A DNA stretch of 64,000 nucleotides, taken from NCBI RefSeq assembly GCF_047511655.1, contig NC_133389.1, positions 146,160,473 through 146,224,472 of the forward strand, read 5' to 3'. The notes beneath the pieces were generated by a model, which ran no database searches, was not told the origin of the DNA, and saw nothing but the letters and a program-made list of their open reading frames with translations. Within the stretch, counting starts at the first letter, position 1. The number at the start of each line of letters is the position of its first letter. Of this stretch, positions 11,899 to 24,452 are shown piece by piece. Made by a program: the position numbers and the translations under genes. This DNA comes from Castor canadensis (lineage: Eukaryota > Chordata > Mammalia > Rodentia > Castoridae).

Positions 11899-13014
11899 AA
11901 TCACCATCTCCACTCTTGCTAGAGGATAGCCTGAATTATCTAGTTATGAAACATTAATTACATTATATTAATATTCCTCTAATAAGAGCTATTTTGATAG
12001 GTGTTCATTTTCTTGGTACAAAAACATATAAGCACAGATTTGGTAGAACTGACAATAAAGAAAAAGAAGACACACAAGGGGGAAAAGGTATTATAATTCT
12101 TCTACATAATTTTTCCCAAGGAAAATGAAAAACTGTTTCACTGGTATTTGCTGTTAGGTTTTATTCTTCATATCAGAAACCAGAATGCCTTATTTTCAAC
12201 AGAGTGGAAAGTGAAGACACTGCACTTAATTAGTGATTTTCTTTCAGAGAAATTAATGACCAGTGTGTGCAAGTTTAAGTTCTGACCTTGTTTGTCAAAC
12301 TGAGGTTGAATGTGCTGGGAGAAGTAGAAAAGGAAGGAAGCACGTCAGTATGTGTCTCCTGAGACTTCATCCATCTTTAACTGACTGGAGAAAGTAGCCA
12401 TAAGAACCTCTTTCTGGGCCAAGGATAACCAGCTTCCTTTAAAATGAAGACAGACACTCTTTTGAATTAAAAATCTAGCTGTAATTCTAATTTAGACAAG
12501 TCTTTCCTCATTATTAAAGTCTGGAGAACATTGTATTTTGGGGGGGTCCTAGTAATCTTTTTTTTTTAAAAACAGAACAATTCAATTTATGAATGCACTA
12601 TTGCCTTATCAGAGTGCTTCTCAATTTTTCTGCTGATGTACATAGTGAGTAATGTCACATGGATGAATGCCACCTTGGGTGTGCCCAGGATTATACACAA
12701 TTAGGAACCCCTGGCTATACTATAACTACACATTTCACAATCAGGCTTGTAGAATGCAAATGAATATAAGGAAAGCTATGAATCCACTCTTGTGTTTAAG
12801 TAAACTTCAGTACATTTATGACAGTTTTAGGACCATGAGCATCAAATGAGTTGGCACATCTCTGTTGTATTTTCCTCTAATTTGATGTTGAAGGGGGTCT
12901 CTAAGAGCAGTGGCTACGAATTCTAGCCCTGCTCAGATAGGGTCCAGGAGAGACAGATATTCATGAATGTTTACTGGGTACTTTTCATAGGGTATTTCTT
13001 ACTTTAGGAGTTTT
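11899..13014. other. Non-coding stretch, nothing recognised
   Basis: No SINE or LINE hallmark. The 60-codon + frame at 12667-12849 is not recognisable. A G7 run and a T8 run occur near 12540-12570. Confidence 0.45.
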
Positions 13015-13144
13015 GTTTCTTTCTTTCTTTGTAGCTCAGGTTGGCCTGAAACTCACTGTGTAGTCCAGGCTGACCTTGAACTTGTGATCTTCCTTCCTCC
13101 ACTTCCTGAGTGCTGGGATTATAGTGTGCACTACCACACCTGGC
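13015..13144 (-). mobile_element. B1-type SINE
   Basis: Antisense B1: a TTTC-rich tail, then 'tagctcaggttggcctgaaa' and 'ctgagtgctgggattatagt', ending 'accacacctggc'. Confidence 0.9.
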
Positions 13145-14956
13145 AGAAAACTTGTTTGTAGTGGGATACACCCTTGTGACGTTTGTCTGATCTTTGCCCT
13201 GCTTATTCCTGCCAACATTACCATTACCCTAGGAGAGCCCTGAGTAGGAAGCTAGATTCAAGTATGTCAGCCAGGTGAGACACAGAGAAGGTGACTCAAA
13301 AAAAAAGTGAAATCACAAATACAGTGTAATACAAATCTAGAGCAAAGAGGCAGCATGCTTTGCAGGCCAAAGCCACCTAGCAGTTGAAGACATTTGTACT
13401 CAACAGCTAGGAAAGCAAGGGATCCATGAGCTGAAGCCTTTATTGGGATCTGGGGGCTGAATTACCCAAGCAGATTTCCTTTGGCGAATTCTAATTGAAG
13501 GACTTAAAACAACTGGGGAATCACACTGTGACTGGGAGGTGGTCTATGTGGGGCTTGGAGCTCAGGGAGTGAGTTCAGTAAGGTATATAACTGCCCCCTA
13601 GGGAGGTGGTGATCAGGCAGCAACCAGTTCCCCAAGGAAGGAAGAGGCAGAGAACTAGAAACTGTGCCAAGGGTGACTAAGCCCTGTCTCTGCTAGGAGA
13701 AAGTTCAGCTTACATTCTAAATGAATGCCAAGGGAACATAAAAGTATAAGAATCCACTACACTCTTCCACAGACTAGTCATCACAGTTAAAATGACAACT
13801 AGGACCTTAGAGCATATTTAGGACAATATAGCCATACCACTGGAACTCGTTCTCCAGGTAGTGACCTTGGTGACATGGAGATGGTTTCAGCATGGGTGTC
13901 ACAGTGCTTCTGTGAGGTGAGGCTCCTTGAAGTTGAGTTTTAACAGTGCACAGCACCACATTTGGTTGTACACTGACACCTGTGGACCTTTCAGAGCTCA
14001 TTCCCCATCAGTGCTGTTCAGTCACACTGGGCTTGGATACAGAGGAGGAATCAATAATCCTCCCCTTCTGCCAAACTCCACAGGCTGCCAAGGCTTCTCA
14101 GAAACCTCCCTCCTCCCTAATTGCTAGGGGAAAAGATTCCATTCCTCCAGGATCACTTATTTCCTTGCATGCTCTGCAGCATTTTCAAGAACATGCTTAT
14201 TTTCATTAGATTTGAATTGTACTTTCCCAAGGTCTTACCTTCTCAGAATCTTTGCCCTTAAACATTTAGGACAGCAGTTACTTCAAAAAATGAGCACCCA
14301 TCATAATCATTTGGTACAAAAACTCCTTTGGTATGTGGTGCCTTCTTTTAATAATTTAAAGGAATGGAAGAAATAGTTATGTTCTAGTGGATCTCGGTTA
14401 AAAGAAGAAAATGAGACTTCTTAAGTCAACACACCAAGCTTTTAGATTTCTTCTATCTTATTTTTAGTCGCTTCACCAGATGTGAGTAAGCAGAACCAAC
14501 CAGCAGATCAGCAGGGGTGTGGCCAGCTGCAGTACTGTGGTGAAGCAGATTAGGACAGTTGATGCAAACCTGCAGGGAATCTTCACTCCCCAGAGTTAAA
14601 GGTCTAACTGAAGAAAAAAGGAATGCATCTCTGCCTGCAGAGGAAGAAAGGCCTCTTGTCTGGTAGTGTGCTCTGCAGAAGCTGGGGCGTCTGTTCTGAT
14701 AATAAGGCTTGTTGCAAAAACCGAGATTTAATTAATATCAGGTCTCTAGCCAATAAGTTTATAAAGTACAGAATCTAATTCTGGACATGGTTTACACTAC
14801 TTGGAAGCCAGGGATCCAACACTGCAGCTTTCCACAAAGTCCTGTCTTGCTGGACTTTTTTTTTTTTCCTCTATTTCTGTCTCCTAATTAGGAAATGAAG
14901 CTTTTGCCCTTCTGACTTTTGAACAACATCCTTTCTCAGTTTATTTTTTAATCTTC
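13145..14956. other. Non-coding stretch, no gene seen
   Basis: About 1.8 kb, more GC-balanced than most of the window. A CTCF-like sequence sits on the minus strand at 13591-13606, with two mismatches. Overlapping + and - frames of 64-87 codons at 13807-14209 have no recognisable motif. Confidence 0.45.
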
Positions 14957-15087
14957 ATTTTTTTTTCTGAGATGGTGTCTCGTTTTGTTCCCCAGTCTGG
15001 TCTCGAATTCCTGACCTCCAGTGTTCCTCTTGCATAGGCTCCCTGGGAGCTGGGGTTACACACGTGAACCACCACACCCATCTCTGA
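14957..15087 (-). mobile_element. B1-type SINE, diverged
   Basis: Antisense B1: a T-run, 'gagatggtgtctcgttttgt', 'gggagctggggttacacacg' and 'ccaccacacccat'. Confidence 0.8.
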
Positions 15088-15177
15088 TGTATGTTCTTGA
15101 ATGTTGCATGTACACTGAAGAAAATGTAGATTTTGGTGTTTCTGGATATAGTGCTCTGCATGAGTCAATAGGACAAG

Positions 15178-15285
15178 TTGTCTGATAGCATTGATAGTTT
15201 TTGCTCACTGCTTTATCCCAAGTACCAAGAACTGTTCGTTCTTTATAAATATGTGTTGTACAAGTGCATGAATGAAAACATGATG
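15178..15285 (+). mobile_element. L2 LINE 3' end
   Basis: The L2-like 3' terminal order 'actgctttatcccaagtacc', 'aagaactgttc', 'tttataaatatgtgttg' and 'gaatgaaa' corresponds to the sense L2 tail. Confidence 0.6.
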
Positions 15286-15330
15286 TAAACCATGAGTACG
15301 ATGAGCATTTTCACCTTTACCCAGAATATC

Positions 15331-15420
15331 TTTTTTTCTTTTTTTGTGGTGCTGGGGATCAAACCCAGGAGCTGGCGCATACTAGGCAAGCGCTATACCA
15401 TCAAGCTACAGCCTTACCCC
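15331..15420 (-). mobile_element. ID-type SINE
   Basis: A T-rich tail, then 'gtggtgctggggatcaaacc' and 'actaggcaagcgctatacca'. It retains strong ID similarity. Confidence 0.9.
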
Positions 15421-15667
15421 AGAATTCAAAATATTGTTCTAGCTGAAGTATAATCTCAAATCTAAACAGTGTGTCTGTCTATCACACTACCATCCAGACA
15501 ATCATATATGAACATTAAGGTGAAAGGCCATGCAAATTGCATTTATGTCTGTCATTGCAGGGTTTACTGCATGTTCCTGGTTATTTAGAGTTCAAGAGGA
15601 TTGTTGCCTTTTGCTAATGTTCTGAAACAAAATATCCAGAGTAAAACACCTTAAACAGATATAGAAG

Positions 15668-15830
15668 GGTTGGAGATGTATCTCAGTCATAGAGCACTTG
15701 TCATACGTGCACAAGTACCTGGGTTCCATCCCTAGCACTGCAAAAAACAATACACACACACACATATATATATGTTATATGTGTGTATGTGTATATAGAT
15801 GTATGTATGTATATTCCTATGTCTGTGTAT
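15668..15830 (+). mobile_element. ID SINE with CA/TA/TG microsatellite tail
   Basis: ID body 'gttggagatgtatctcagtc' through 'tccatccctagcactgcaaa'. The A-rich tail continues into CA, then TA and TG/TATG repeats to about 15830. The 71-codon frame across it is a repeat artefact. Confidence 0.85.
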
Positions 15831-17574
15831 GTATGAAATCAACACATATTTTATTTCATGGTGGGCAGTTAAGTATGAGGAACAGAGGGGACCAGAAAGA
15901 AAAGAGATTGTGACACTAAAACTTTTATATTATAAGGATATTCTTTAATGATTGCAATTTCTTTTTATTTTACTCTACCTTTACAAAACCTTTGTTTCTT
16001 TGCATGACTCTCAGTGAAAGAGATAACAGTCATGTTTGTGGCCCAGGAATAAAAATCGTTGTACTTGCAATAGAGATGATCAATCTTTTTAGAGTAGCCT
16101 CACTGATCTCCCCAAAAGTTATATTTCACATTTATTTCTTTTTAAAATTCTGGAAAATCAATATTCATTTTATTCTGAAGCTTTTACAACACCCCTTGAA
16201 ACTGCTATAGGTCTACTGGCATGCTAGAAAACCAGGATTTCTGGATTAGATTTGCGACCAACTTGAAATTGTGAAATCTATTAACAAGTGTTATAATTTG
16301 TGCAGTCTTTCGATGTGGCAAGAGGATTCTATTGTTCTTAGCTAATGCATCTAATTTAATCCACATTAAATATGTGCACTATTGCTGTTCAGCTTGGCTC
16401 TTGTCATTTCTGTTCTCTAAAATACTCATTCTTTTTCCTTCTTTTTCTTTTTTAATTCCCTCCAAGAAAATCTTGATAGAAATCAAGTCTAGCCAGTTCT
16501 TCTAGTTCTTGTGTTAAGTATAAGTACTATCTTTAAAATCATAGAGGCCTGCTTGCTCATCTGAGATGTTTTTAATTAGGCCAAGACATGTTTTAGCTTG
16601 AGAAATCATTCTCATAATTCTAGGTTTTAACATGTAAGAAAGCTAGCCAAGATAATACTACTTGTGGATTTTTTTGGTTAAACTGATTGAAACTAATTTA
16701 ACACAATTCTCTATTAAAACTTTTCCTCTGCCCCCTGAAATCTTTTAATTAAATACTGCTCTGAGTTTGCAAACATAAACTTGACATTCTCTTGTTTTTA
16801 GCTCACCTTCTTTTACATTTCATTCCTATTTCTTTTTATTACTCCCACAGATAGCTACCACCCCAAAGGAATTATTTGTGCCTTGCTTTTGTAACCAGAA
16901 AGAATGATTCTTTGGGAGAATCATTCCAAATCTAACAAGAATTATTCATTTTAAGAATCTGAAAAGGAGAACTTCAGTCACAGCTTTGGGGACCAGCAGT
17001 GTCAGACAGAGACTCCCTTTCTGGGAGAAGTGAAGGCTTGAGTGACAACAGAGGCAGTGGGGACTCAAGTTACCTGGGCTCCACTGCTCCACTCAGCTAG
17101 AAAGCCAGCACAAATCCTCATCCCTTGGATTGCACACCCCCTGAGAAGTTGATTCTATGTCATTGCACAGGTCTTTCTACAGTATTCTTGGTTTTCCATG
17201 CCTCTTACCCTTAGGAGTTAAATTTGGTTGTCCCTTGTGCCAGACTGCTTTGGAAAACCTTCTCTGATTTCAGAGTGGGCCCAGGGCTAGTTCTACTTGT
17301 GAGAAGTAGAAAAAGTTTCCCCTTCCTCCTAGATGGGCAAACACAGCCTCCCACCAGAGCACTTGACTTGCTTGGTGTCCTTAATGTTCTGAAGGGTAAT
17401 AACCAGTGACTACAGGAGTTACTGGGCTTAGGGCTGTTGATAATCACGAGCTCTGAAGAGAAAGGCCATAAAGTAGGGAGAGAAGGTCTGCTCTTTGTAA
17501 TCTTTGGTAGCTTAAACTTTCCTTCTTCACAGAAGTCTTTCTTTTCTTTGTGAAAGTGGTAATTAAGGCTAAGG
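15831..17574. other. SINE-free non-coding stretch
   Basis: About 1.7 kb without a recognised repeat. It contains the 10-bp hairpin at 16902-16926. A 124-codon minus-strand frame (17211-17585) lies at the end; it shows no motif and I do not call it a gene. Confidence 0.45.
16902..16926. repeat. Perfect 10-bp inverted repeat
   Basis: Arms GAATGATTCT (16902-16911) and AGAATCATTC (16917-16926) flank the 5-base spacer TTGGG. The match is perfect and the surrounding DNA is not repetitive. Confidence 0.8.
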
Positions 17575-17631
17575 GTGTCACTCAAACAAGCATGAATGAG
17601 GCCCTGGGTTCCATCCTCAGCACAGCAATTT
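17575..17631 (+). mobile_element. ID SINE, 3' part
   Basis: 'gaatgaggccctgggttcca' and 'tcctcagcacagca' are the 3' half of an ID element. The 5' half is too diverged to delimit. Confidence 0.65.
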
Positions 17632-17949
17632 ATTGCATTTGTGTCTTTATCTTATTTCTTAGGTATCTTATCAACAGTCTTTGTGAGGTGTTCACAAATG
17701 TTCCCAATACATAACTAACCACTTGACACTGAAACAGCACTTATTATCCATTTGTCTAATGAAAGAATGTCTTTAGCAACCTCTGGCCATGGCAAGGACG
17801 GAAAACACAAAGGGGAAATCAAAAACAAGAGGCAGGGGATGCAGAGCAGCCTCATTCAGGAGATACAGTCTGTCTGGTTTCCCATACTACAAGGGCTTTG
17901 CTCAGCTCTATCACCTTCCAGATGGGCAGAGGCTGAGCAGATGAAGCTT

Positions 17950-18190
17950 CATTGTGTTTAGCTAATATCCTCTAAGAATGCCAGGTACTGTGCTAAGAGC
18001 TTTTTACAAACATTGTGTCACCCAATCTGCACAATAAATACCCTGAAAAATAGGCATAATTAATATCCCTTTTTGCACATAAGGAAACTGAGACTAGAGT
18101 ACCTAGGTATGTGGGGGCTATACAATGAGCATAATAAATGGCAATATCAGGACTTGGCCCCAAATAAATCACTCTTAAACACTAGCTTGA
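17950..18190 (-). mobile_element. MIR SINE
   Basis: Ancient MIR in the orientation that reads 'gccaggtactgtgctaagag', then 'catttgcaca' and 'aggaaactgagactagagta'. That order is the reverse of the usual tRNA-to-LINE direction, so I give minus. Similarity in the core is clear. Confidence 0.75.
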
Positions 18191-18885
18191 CTTTACTTTA
18201 AGCAAAGTGATCATGAGGCAATAGATCCAAAATGCAAGTGCTATTACAAACCTGCTTAGCCTCATGACTTAATCTGCACTTGGTGTTTCTGGACAGTTGA
18301 GTCCTTCACCTTGTCCTAATCTAATAAATCTCAGCCTCCCTACCCATTACCTTACTTTACTTCCTTTGCTGGTGCAGCCATATTGTAGGCAGGAAGTTGT
18401 CTACTGCATAGTGACCACAGCCCTGGGATAGTTGTAGATTGTTTCTTGCCCTCAGCAAAGTATGTGGGGATCTGTCTATACAATTCAACAGAGAGCAATG
18501 CTTTGTCTTCCAAACTAGGGAGCTTTTTATTTGTAGGTTAGAATTTAACTGCAGGATGGATCAGGTGGGATTTATTTTTCCCTCAATTTTAATGACCCCT
18601 GCTGTAGTATGTTGCTACTGTCTAGCAGACAGTTTGGGAATATCAGCCTCCCCCAGAAAAAAGCATACGCAAATTTTCCCTGAACATAAGTAGTAGAAAC
18701 GCCTGTTAAATTTTTTCATCCCAAATGATCAAAAACTTTGTCACAACCAGTTACATATTTGTGCTGCATGTTTAACTTGCTAGGTGAAATGTTATAGCAA
18801 TTATCTGGAATATACATAGCATTTTGACATATGGAAATTGCATTATAACTTATGAAATGTTTTTGCTTGTTTGTTTTGTTGTTGA
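18191..18885. other. Non-coding stretch, no gene seen
   Basis: The 84-codon + frame at 18439-18693 shows no recognisable domain. No SINE hallmark is present. Confidence 0.4.
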
Positions 18886-18984
18886 TTTTTTTTTTGTTTT
18901 TCTTTTTGTAGTTTTGGGGATTGTACTCAGGGCCTAGAGCCCTGCCAGGCAAGCTTTATACCATTAAGTTATATCTCCAGTGTC
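18886..18984 (-). mobile_element. ID-type SINE
   Basis: A T-rich tail, then 'gtagttttggggattgtact' and 'caggcaagctttataccatt'. Confidence 0.8.
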
Positions 18985-19565
18985 TAACTTTTAAAATTCT
19001 TCATTTAAACATTCATGTTGAAGACTGAGGTGACAGAGAAGAAGATAAATAAGTTAATTTTAAGGTTAAGAATCTAGTTGTAATTCTTCATAACAAGACC
19101 CAGATATAATAGGATATTTTGGTCTTCTGTAAAATCCTAACACCAATACATGGATTCTCTTCATAAACTGACCTGACCCACCAACCTACTGACAAGAAGG
19201 TGTGCTTTCTTTTCCTTTGTCTCATCGATGACAGTTTGGTAGCTCACCTTGCACAGAAGTATTCCAAAAATCACAAAAAAGTGTCATCACATTTGTAAGG
19301 GCTTAAAACATTAAGCACTAAATGCTGCTCAATTTATGCTTCTTTTTTGAGAAAAAAATACTATCAATGCTACAATTTAAAAATCAACCATCTTGCTTTT
19401 TGGTTTTGGTCATGATATACCTTAGTAGTGTGCTAAAAAGTTGGAAGTCAACTGAGCTAGTTTTTCCTACATACTAGAAAAAGGGATTCTGAACAAGATA
19501 AAGCAATTTATTTCAATCTAGAAAATATTCACTGAAAGTTTAAAAAATGACTCTGTTCTGTGTTA

Positions 19566-19862
19566 TATTAGTTACTTTTGCATAGCTGTGACCAAAATAC
19601 CTGAGAGAACAACTTACAGAAAGAAAAATTTATATTGGCTCAGGATTTTAGTCCTGCTTGACTTCCTGTGCTTGAGCAGAACATGGCAGTAGGAGTGTGT
19701 GGTCAGGAAGCGCAGAGAAAGGAAAGGACCAAGGCCAGTGATAATCTCCTCCAACTAGACCCCATCTCCTGCAGTTTTCAGGATCTCTCAAAATAGTGCC
19801 ATCAGCTGGGAACCAGGTGTTCAACACATGATCCTGTTGGGAACATTTCATATTTAAACTAT
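19566..19862 (-). mobile_element. LTR fragment, ERVL-MaLR-like
   Basis: Begins 'tattagttacttttgcatag' and continues through 'accaaaatacctgagagaac', 'tatattggctcagg', 'cagaacatggcagta' and 'caactagaccccatctcc'. This is the antisense of a rodent MaLR (MT-type) LTR. No internal retroviral genes are present, so it is a solitary LTR. The family name is from memory. Confidence 0.65.
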
Positions 19863-20030
19863 AATTTGCTATAAGTAGAAGGAGAAAAAGAAGCAGAATC
19901 CTAATAGAGAAATAAGACAACACAGAAATGACTATAAATTAGAGCATGGTGATAATTTAAATGAGGAAAGAGATTGCAGCTGGGGAGGAGGAATATTTGA
20001 GTTGTTAATAGGAGGCGGTATTTAAATAAT

Positions 20031-20237
20031 TTGTTATTTATTTATTTATTTTTGCGGTACTGGATTTGAACTCAAGGGCCTTCACCTTGAGCCACTCCAC
20101 TAGCCCTATTTTTATGAAGGGATTTTCGATATAGGGTCTTACAAACTATTTGCCTAGGCTGGCTTCGAACCTTGATCCTCTTGATCTCTGCCTCCTGAGT
20201 AGCAAGGATAACAGGCGTGAACCACCAGCTCCTGGCT
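20031..20237 (-). mobile_element. B1-dID dimeric SINE
   Basis: A TTTA tail, dID half 'gcggtactggatttgaactc', then B1 half 'atttgcctaggctggcttcg' to 'ccaccagctcctggc'. It abuts the L1 fragment that follows. Confidence 0.9.
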
Positions 20238-20945
20238 TTATATTTTTAATTGACAAATAATTGTATATGTTTATGGGGTATGTGATGTTTTCACATCTGC
20301 ACGCACTGTGAAATGATTAAATCAAGCAACTGTATTCATCATCTCACATATTTTTGTGCTGGACATATGTTAAATACTCTTAGGAATTTTGAAGTATACA
20401 AAATGTTGAAGTACACATTATTATTTATTGCATTACTCTTCATTGCAATAGATCACTAAAGCTTACTTCTCCTGTGTAGCTGAAATTTCGTACCCTTTGA
20501 TGAACACTCTGAGGTTGATTCTCTATCTTGGTAGCTATGAATAATATGGCATTAAACATGAAAGTGCAGACATTTATTTGGCATATCAATTTTAATTCCT
20601 TTGGATAGCTACCCAGAGGTGGGATTTCTGAATCATATGGTTAATTCTATTTTTAGTTTTTGGGGAACCTCCATACTGTTTTCCATAATGGCCAGACTAA
20701 TTAACATTCCCATAATTAGTGTCAACACTTTTGCTAACACTTGTTCTCTTTCATCTTTTTGATAATCCCATTCTAACAGGTGTGAAATGATACATCATTT
20801 GTGGTTTTAATTTGCATTTCTCTCAGAACTAATGATGATGAATACTTTCTTGTATATATCTGTTGCCTATTTGTAGGTCTTATTTTGAGAAGTGTTTATT
20901 CTGATTCTTTATCCACTTTTTGATCGGGTTAGTTGTTTAAGTTAG
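20238..20945 (-). mobile_element. L1 3' end
   Basis: Antisense L1M 3' region: 'tgtatatgtttatggggtat', 'tgaaatgattaaatcaagca', 'gatagctacccagaggtggg', 'acctccatactgttttccat' and 'aatggccagactaattaac'. It is truncated on both sides and has no intact ORF. Confidence 0.8.
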
Positions 20946-23440
20946 AAGGTGGCATTTGATATCATTCGGTTAGGAATCTCTCCAGACCATAACATCCCCG
21001 GTTTCTGTTTTGGACATTATTTTTTCTCCCACTGTTTTCTATCCTACTTTCCTTGCCAAAAGAAGAGAGCAATGTATGGGAAATATCTTCTTTTCTTTTC
21101 AAATGCGAAATGTATTTTTGGGCCTATGGCCAATAAGGTAGACAAACAGCACAAAATTATACTCGAAGTATGAAGTAGGGGCATAATGTGTGCTATTAGA
21201 AAGTGACACAATACTTGCAAGATTTCAAAGGAATGACTCACAGAAAGGAAGAAAAGAAGTTGGAGAGCAGTTATGTAAGAGTGGAAGCCAGAATGTGTGT
21301 TACCAGTTTCTATAGTCATGGTGTTGTAAAAAGGATGAGTCCAGAAAACCTTGTTTTATTTATTTAATCACACTCTCTCCGAAACTTTTGGATGCAAGTG
21401 CAGAAATAATGGTATTTATGAAGTCAGACTTGGAATTGCCAAGTGAAGAATGCCAAATTAATCTCTGCTACCTGTGAGAGTCCTAAGGGGAAGATGAGCT
21501 CATGAATGTGTTTATATATAGATCATTATAAGGCTGAATTAAAATATATTAAATATGGAAGTCGGATATAAACCTCTGAGGGTTATTCAACATAAAAAGA
21601 GTGGGTGAAGAGCAACTTGAAGGTTTAAAAAGGTCCTCCTCCTCACTGGCTAGGGAAAACAGTTACTAAGCATCCTTCAAGGAAAACACCTAACTTAAAG
21701 CTTCCATTTGAAAGCCTGCTCACCTTGCTGATCTAAATGAATGCAAATGTAGGAGGAGGGACTTGTTTTATCCTTCTGTTTGTGGTCTCTACAGCCCCTG
21801 GACACAAGAGGCTTCCGTAATTGTTACCTGAGTTGGAGAGAGCTGAAATAAAGAAGTGAAGAGCCTACATCTACTGAAATCTTCTTTAAAGGGTAAGTTT
21901 TGTTTACTTACCATTTGTACTTGTATAGTTACTTAGCAAAGTATACCTTTTTTGGGGGGGGGAACAACGTTTTCAGTCATTGAGGGATCTATGCAACATG
22001 CTCCTCCTCCCTCCTGCCACACCCCACAAACTTGGGAGTGTTCTGCTTGGTAAACATGGGGTCTGTTAATGAATTGGCATCACCAGAGGATGGGGACCAA
22101 AAGTAAAAATCCAAAAGACCTTAAAGTAGAATGAAGTAGCTACCAATCAAAACAGAGAAACATGAAATTTCATACAAAGGAAAATGAAAAAATGTGAATT
22201 AAAAGCAAGAGGATGCTGAGACAATGCAAAACATTAAAAATGGAAAAGCAGGAAGAGGAAGGAAATTTATGTGCAAAACCAGACTGACTTATGAGCCAAT
22301 GTGGACAAGCAATTGTTGGAGATTGTCCTAAGAAATAATCCAGTTGGAGATTATTTGAAAAAATAATCTAAGATGATGGAAAAGAGGTGCTTGCCCTCAA
22401 AAAAAATGAGCTTATGTAGGCATTCTTTTTGGCAAGAAGTAAACACTTTTAAAGATATTGAAAGGGGAATCACAAAAGTAAACAGTGAATATTTAGGAAT
22501 GGTGGAAAAAATCTGCAGTGTATGTTACACATTCTTAAAATTTCAAGAATATCTATTTACTGCCATAACTGAGCAAAATAAGGGAGACAAAATCTTGTTT
22601 TTCTTCTTTATAATTATAAATCTAAATCTAACTGGGCTTTATTTGTAGTTAATTGAGAGTTACTTAAGAGTGGGTTCAGGATCATAAATAAATTCATTCT
22701 AGCAAATTCTCAACCAGAAATACAACCACCACAAACTTGAAAATCATGAAATTTCTGAGAGCAAAATGAGCCTTCATTGTTTGAAAGAAGTCTTTTATTC
22801 TACGATGTAACTTTAAATTACAGAATTACAACATTAGGCAAACTCAAGAGTCTTAACAGTGAGAAGAAAACAATAATGCACGCTACCTTGGAGTTCTTCA
22901 TGTCTTTAACTGTAAAGAATCATTAACAATAAAGGCCCAGGAACAATTCTTTCAGAAACAAATTATGGTTTATTTAAAAGTAAATAAAATCACTTTAGAG
23001 TAATTTTCATGAAAAAGCAAAGCGTTGAGAATTTAAATCTTTTTCAAAGTTGTCTTCCCTCTGAGAAACTAAAATGAAATGAGAGACATGTCTAGTGAGG
23101 AATGTCTTCAGTCAGCATTTGGGTTTTATGACACAAAGAACTGGTTATCAGCATAATCTTACCAATAGCTGGATTTTAGTCATTTCATTTAGGTTTCATC
23201 TCCTGTAAGCAAAACACCTTGTATTCACATGTTCTTTGAAGTGAGTCCAGTTATGCCATGGAAGATCTATGCCTCCTTTTTTGTTGTTGTTGTTGTTCTT
23301 ATTTGTATATTAGCAAAAATATCAGTTAATGTGCCTTGAAATTAAGTGTAATTCAGTATCCAACTTTTTAAGTTTTTTGGTTATGTTATTTACCATTTGG
23401 TACTATAATCATTCTTTTTACTGATCTCATTTTTTAACTA
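20946..23440. other. Non-coding stretch with possible exon
   Basis: About 2.5 kb with no SINE. The segment at 21600-21900 is the most exon- or promoter-like part and is described separately. Frames of 74-91 codons (20949-21173, 21044-21319, 22373-22648) have no recognised domain. Confidence 0.4.
21795..21892 (+). other. Candidate small non-coding exon
   Basis: A 98-nt segment has a good acceptor on its left (pyrimidine-rich 'ccttctgtttgtggtctctacag', AG at 21793-21794). On its right is a strong donor, GTAAGT at 21893. All three forward frames contain stops or lack a good start, so if real it is a UTR or lncRNA exon. An octamer ATGCAAAT lies about 50 bases upstream. The evidence is splice-site strength only. 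Confidence 0.3.
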
Positions 23441-23664
23441 TATTATTTATTTTTTGCTATACTGGAACTTGAACTCAGGACCTTTTGTTTGCTAGGCAGG
23501 TGTGCTATCATTTGAGTCACTCTGCTAGCCTTTTTTTGTGTTGGTTATTTTAGAGATAAGGTCTCACAAACTACTTGCCCGCCTGGCTTTGAACCATGAT
23601 CCTCCCGATCTCTGTCTCCCAAGTAGCTAGGATTTACAGGCATGAGCAACTGCTGCCCAGTATC
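23441..23664 (-). mobile_element. B1-dID dimeric SINE
   Basis: dID half 'ctatactggaacttgaactc' and 'gctaggcaggtgtgctatca', then B1 half 'gcctggctttgaaccatgat' and 'agctaggatttacaggcatg'. Confidence 0.9.
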
Positions 23665-23954
23665 ACTTTTTGATTATATTATCTTAAGTGAGTAAAGTGA
23701 CAATGAGGTAGATGCTTGCACATACTGTGAGAAAGTGTTGTGTGTGTTTGCATGTAAAATTTATTTTTAAATCAACATTAATCTCATGTGCACCTATTTG
23801 GAAATACATTCCTAACACATCGAGGCTTGTTCTATGCCACACCAAAAGAAAGGCAATCAACTTCTGCCCTCAAGGAGATCACCATCTAGCTGATTTAATT
23901 CACCATGTGCTCTTCATAGGAGTAGTTTCACTCTGAGGGTTGTAAGTGTGCATC

Positions 23955-24130
23955 TTGACTGGTTTTGCAATTGGGTGGACCAAGGTTTGATTCTGTCTGT
24001 GCATACTTAGTATCTTTCTTCCTGAAATCTCCATTTGTAAAATGAAGATGCCAAAGTTTAGCTTTTAAAATTATCATGAGAGTTAACTGTGATTATGTAT
24101 TTAAAACTCCAAACATATAGATAGGTCCTT
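23955..24130 (+). mobile_element. MIR SINE
   Basis: MIR order 'ggaccaaggtttgattctgt', 'ctccatttgtaaaatgaaga' and 'gagagttaactgtgattatg' corresponds to the sense MIR core and 3' part. Confidence 0.7.
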
Positions 24131-24452
24131 CACCTTCCCCCATACAAATTATTTAAATGAAATCCTCAGGTTTAGCATTGTCCATAGTTGTCTGCATTAA
24201 TTTCAGTCTAAGATTTCTATATCAATTCCATAAACACAGCCAGATTGTAATTGGCAGTACTTTGGGTGGTAGATCTAGTTCTCAAAAATTCAGACATGAG
24301 GTAGGAATGCCAGAGCATGAAACTCCAGGGTCAGGAGGAAATTCTTCTACAGGCTTCTTGCATCTACTGTTTGAAATGACCTCCCAGGGCTGGGGAGTTT
24401 CAGAGAAGGAACATGCCGAAAAAGTCTAAAAAAAAAAAATAATAAAGTATTG

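Noticed and set aside
17211-17585. 124-codon minus-strand frame
   Set aside because: No recognisable domain, poor start context and possible overlap with diverged L2-like sequence; a homology search could reopen it.
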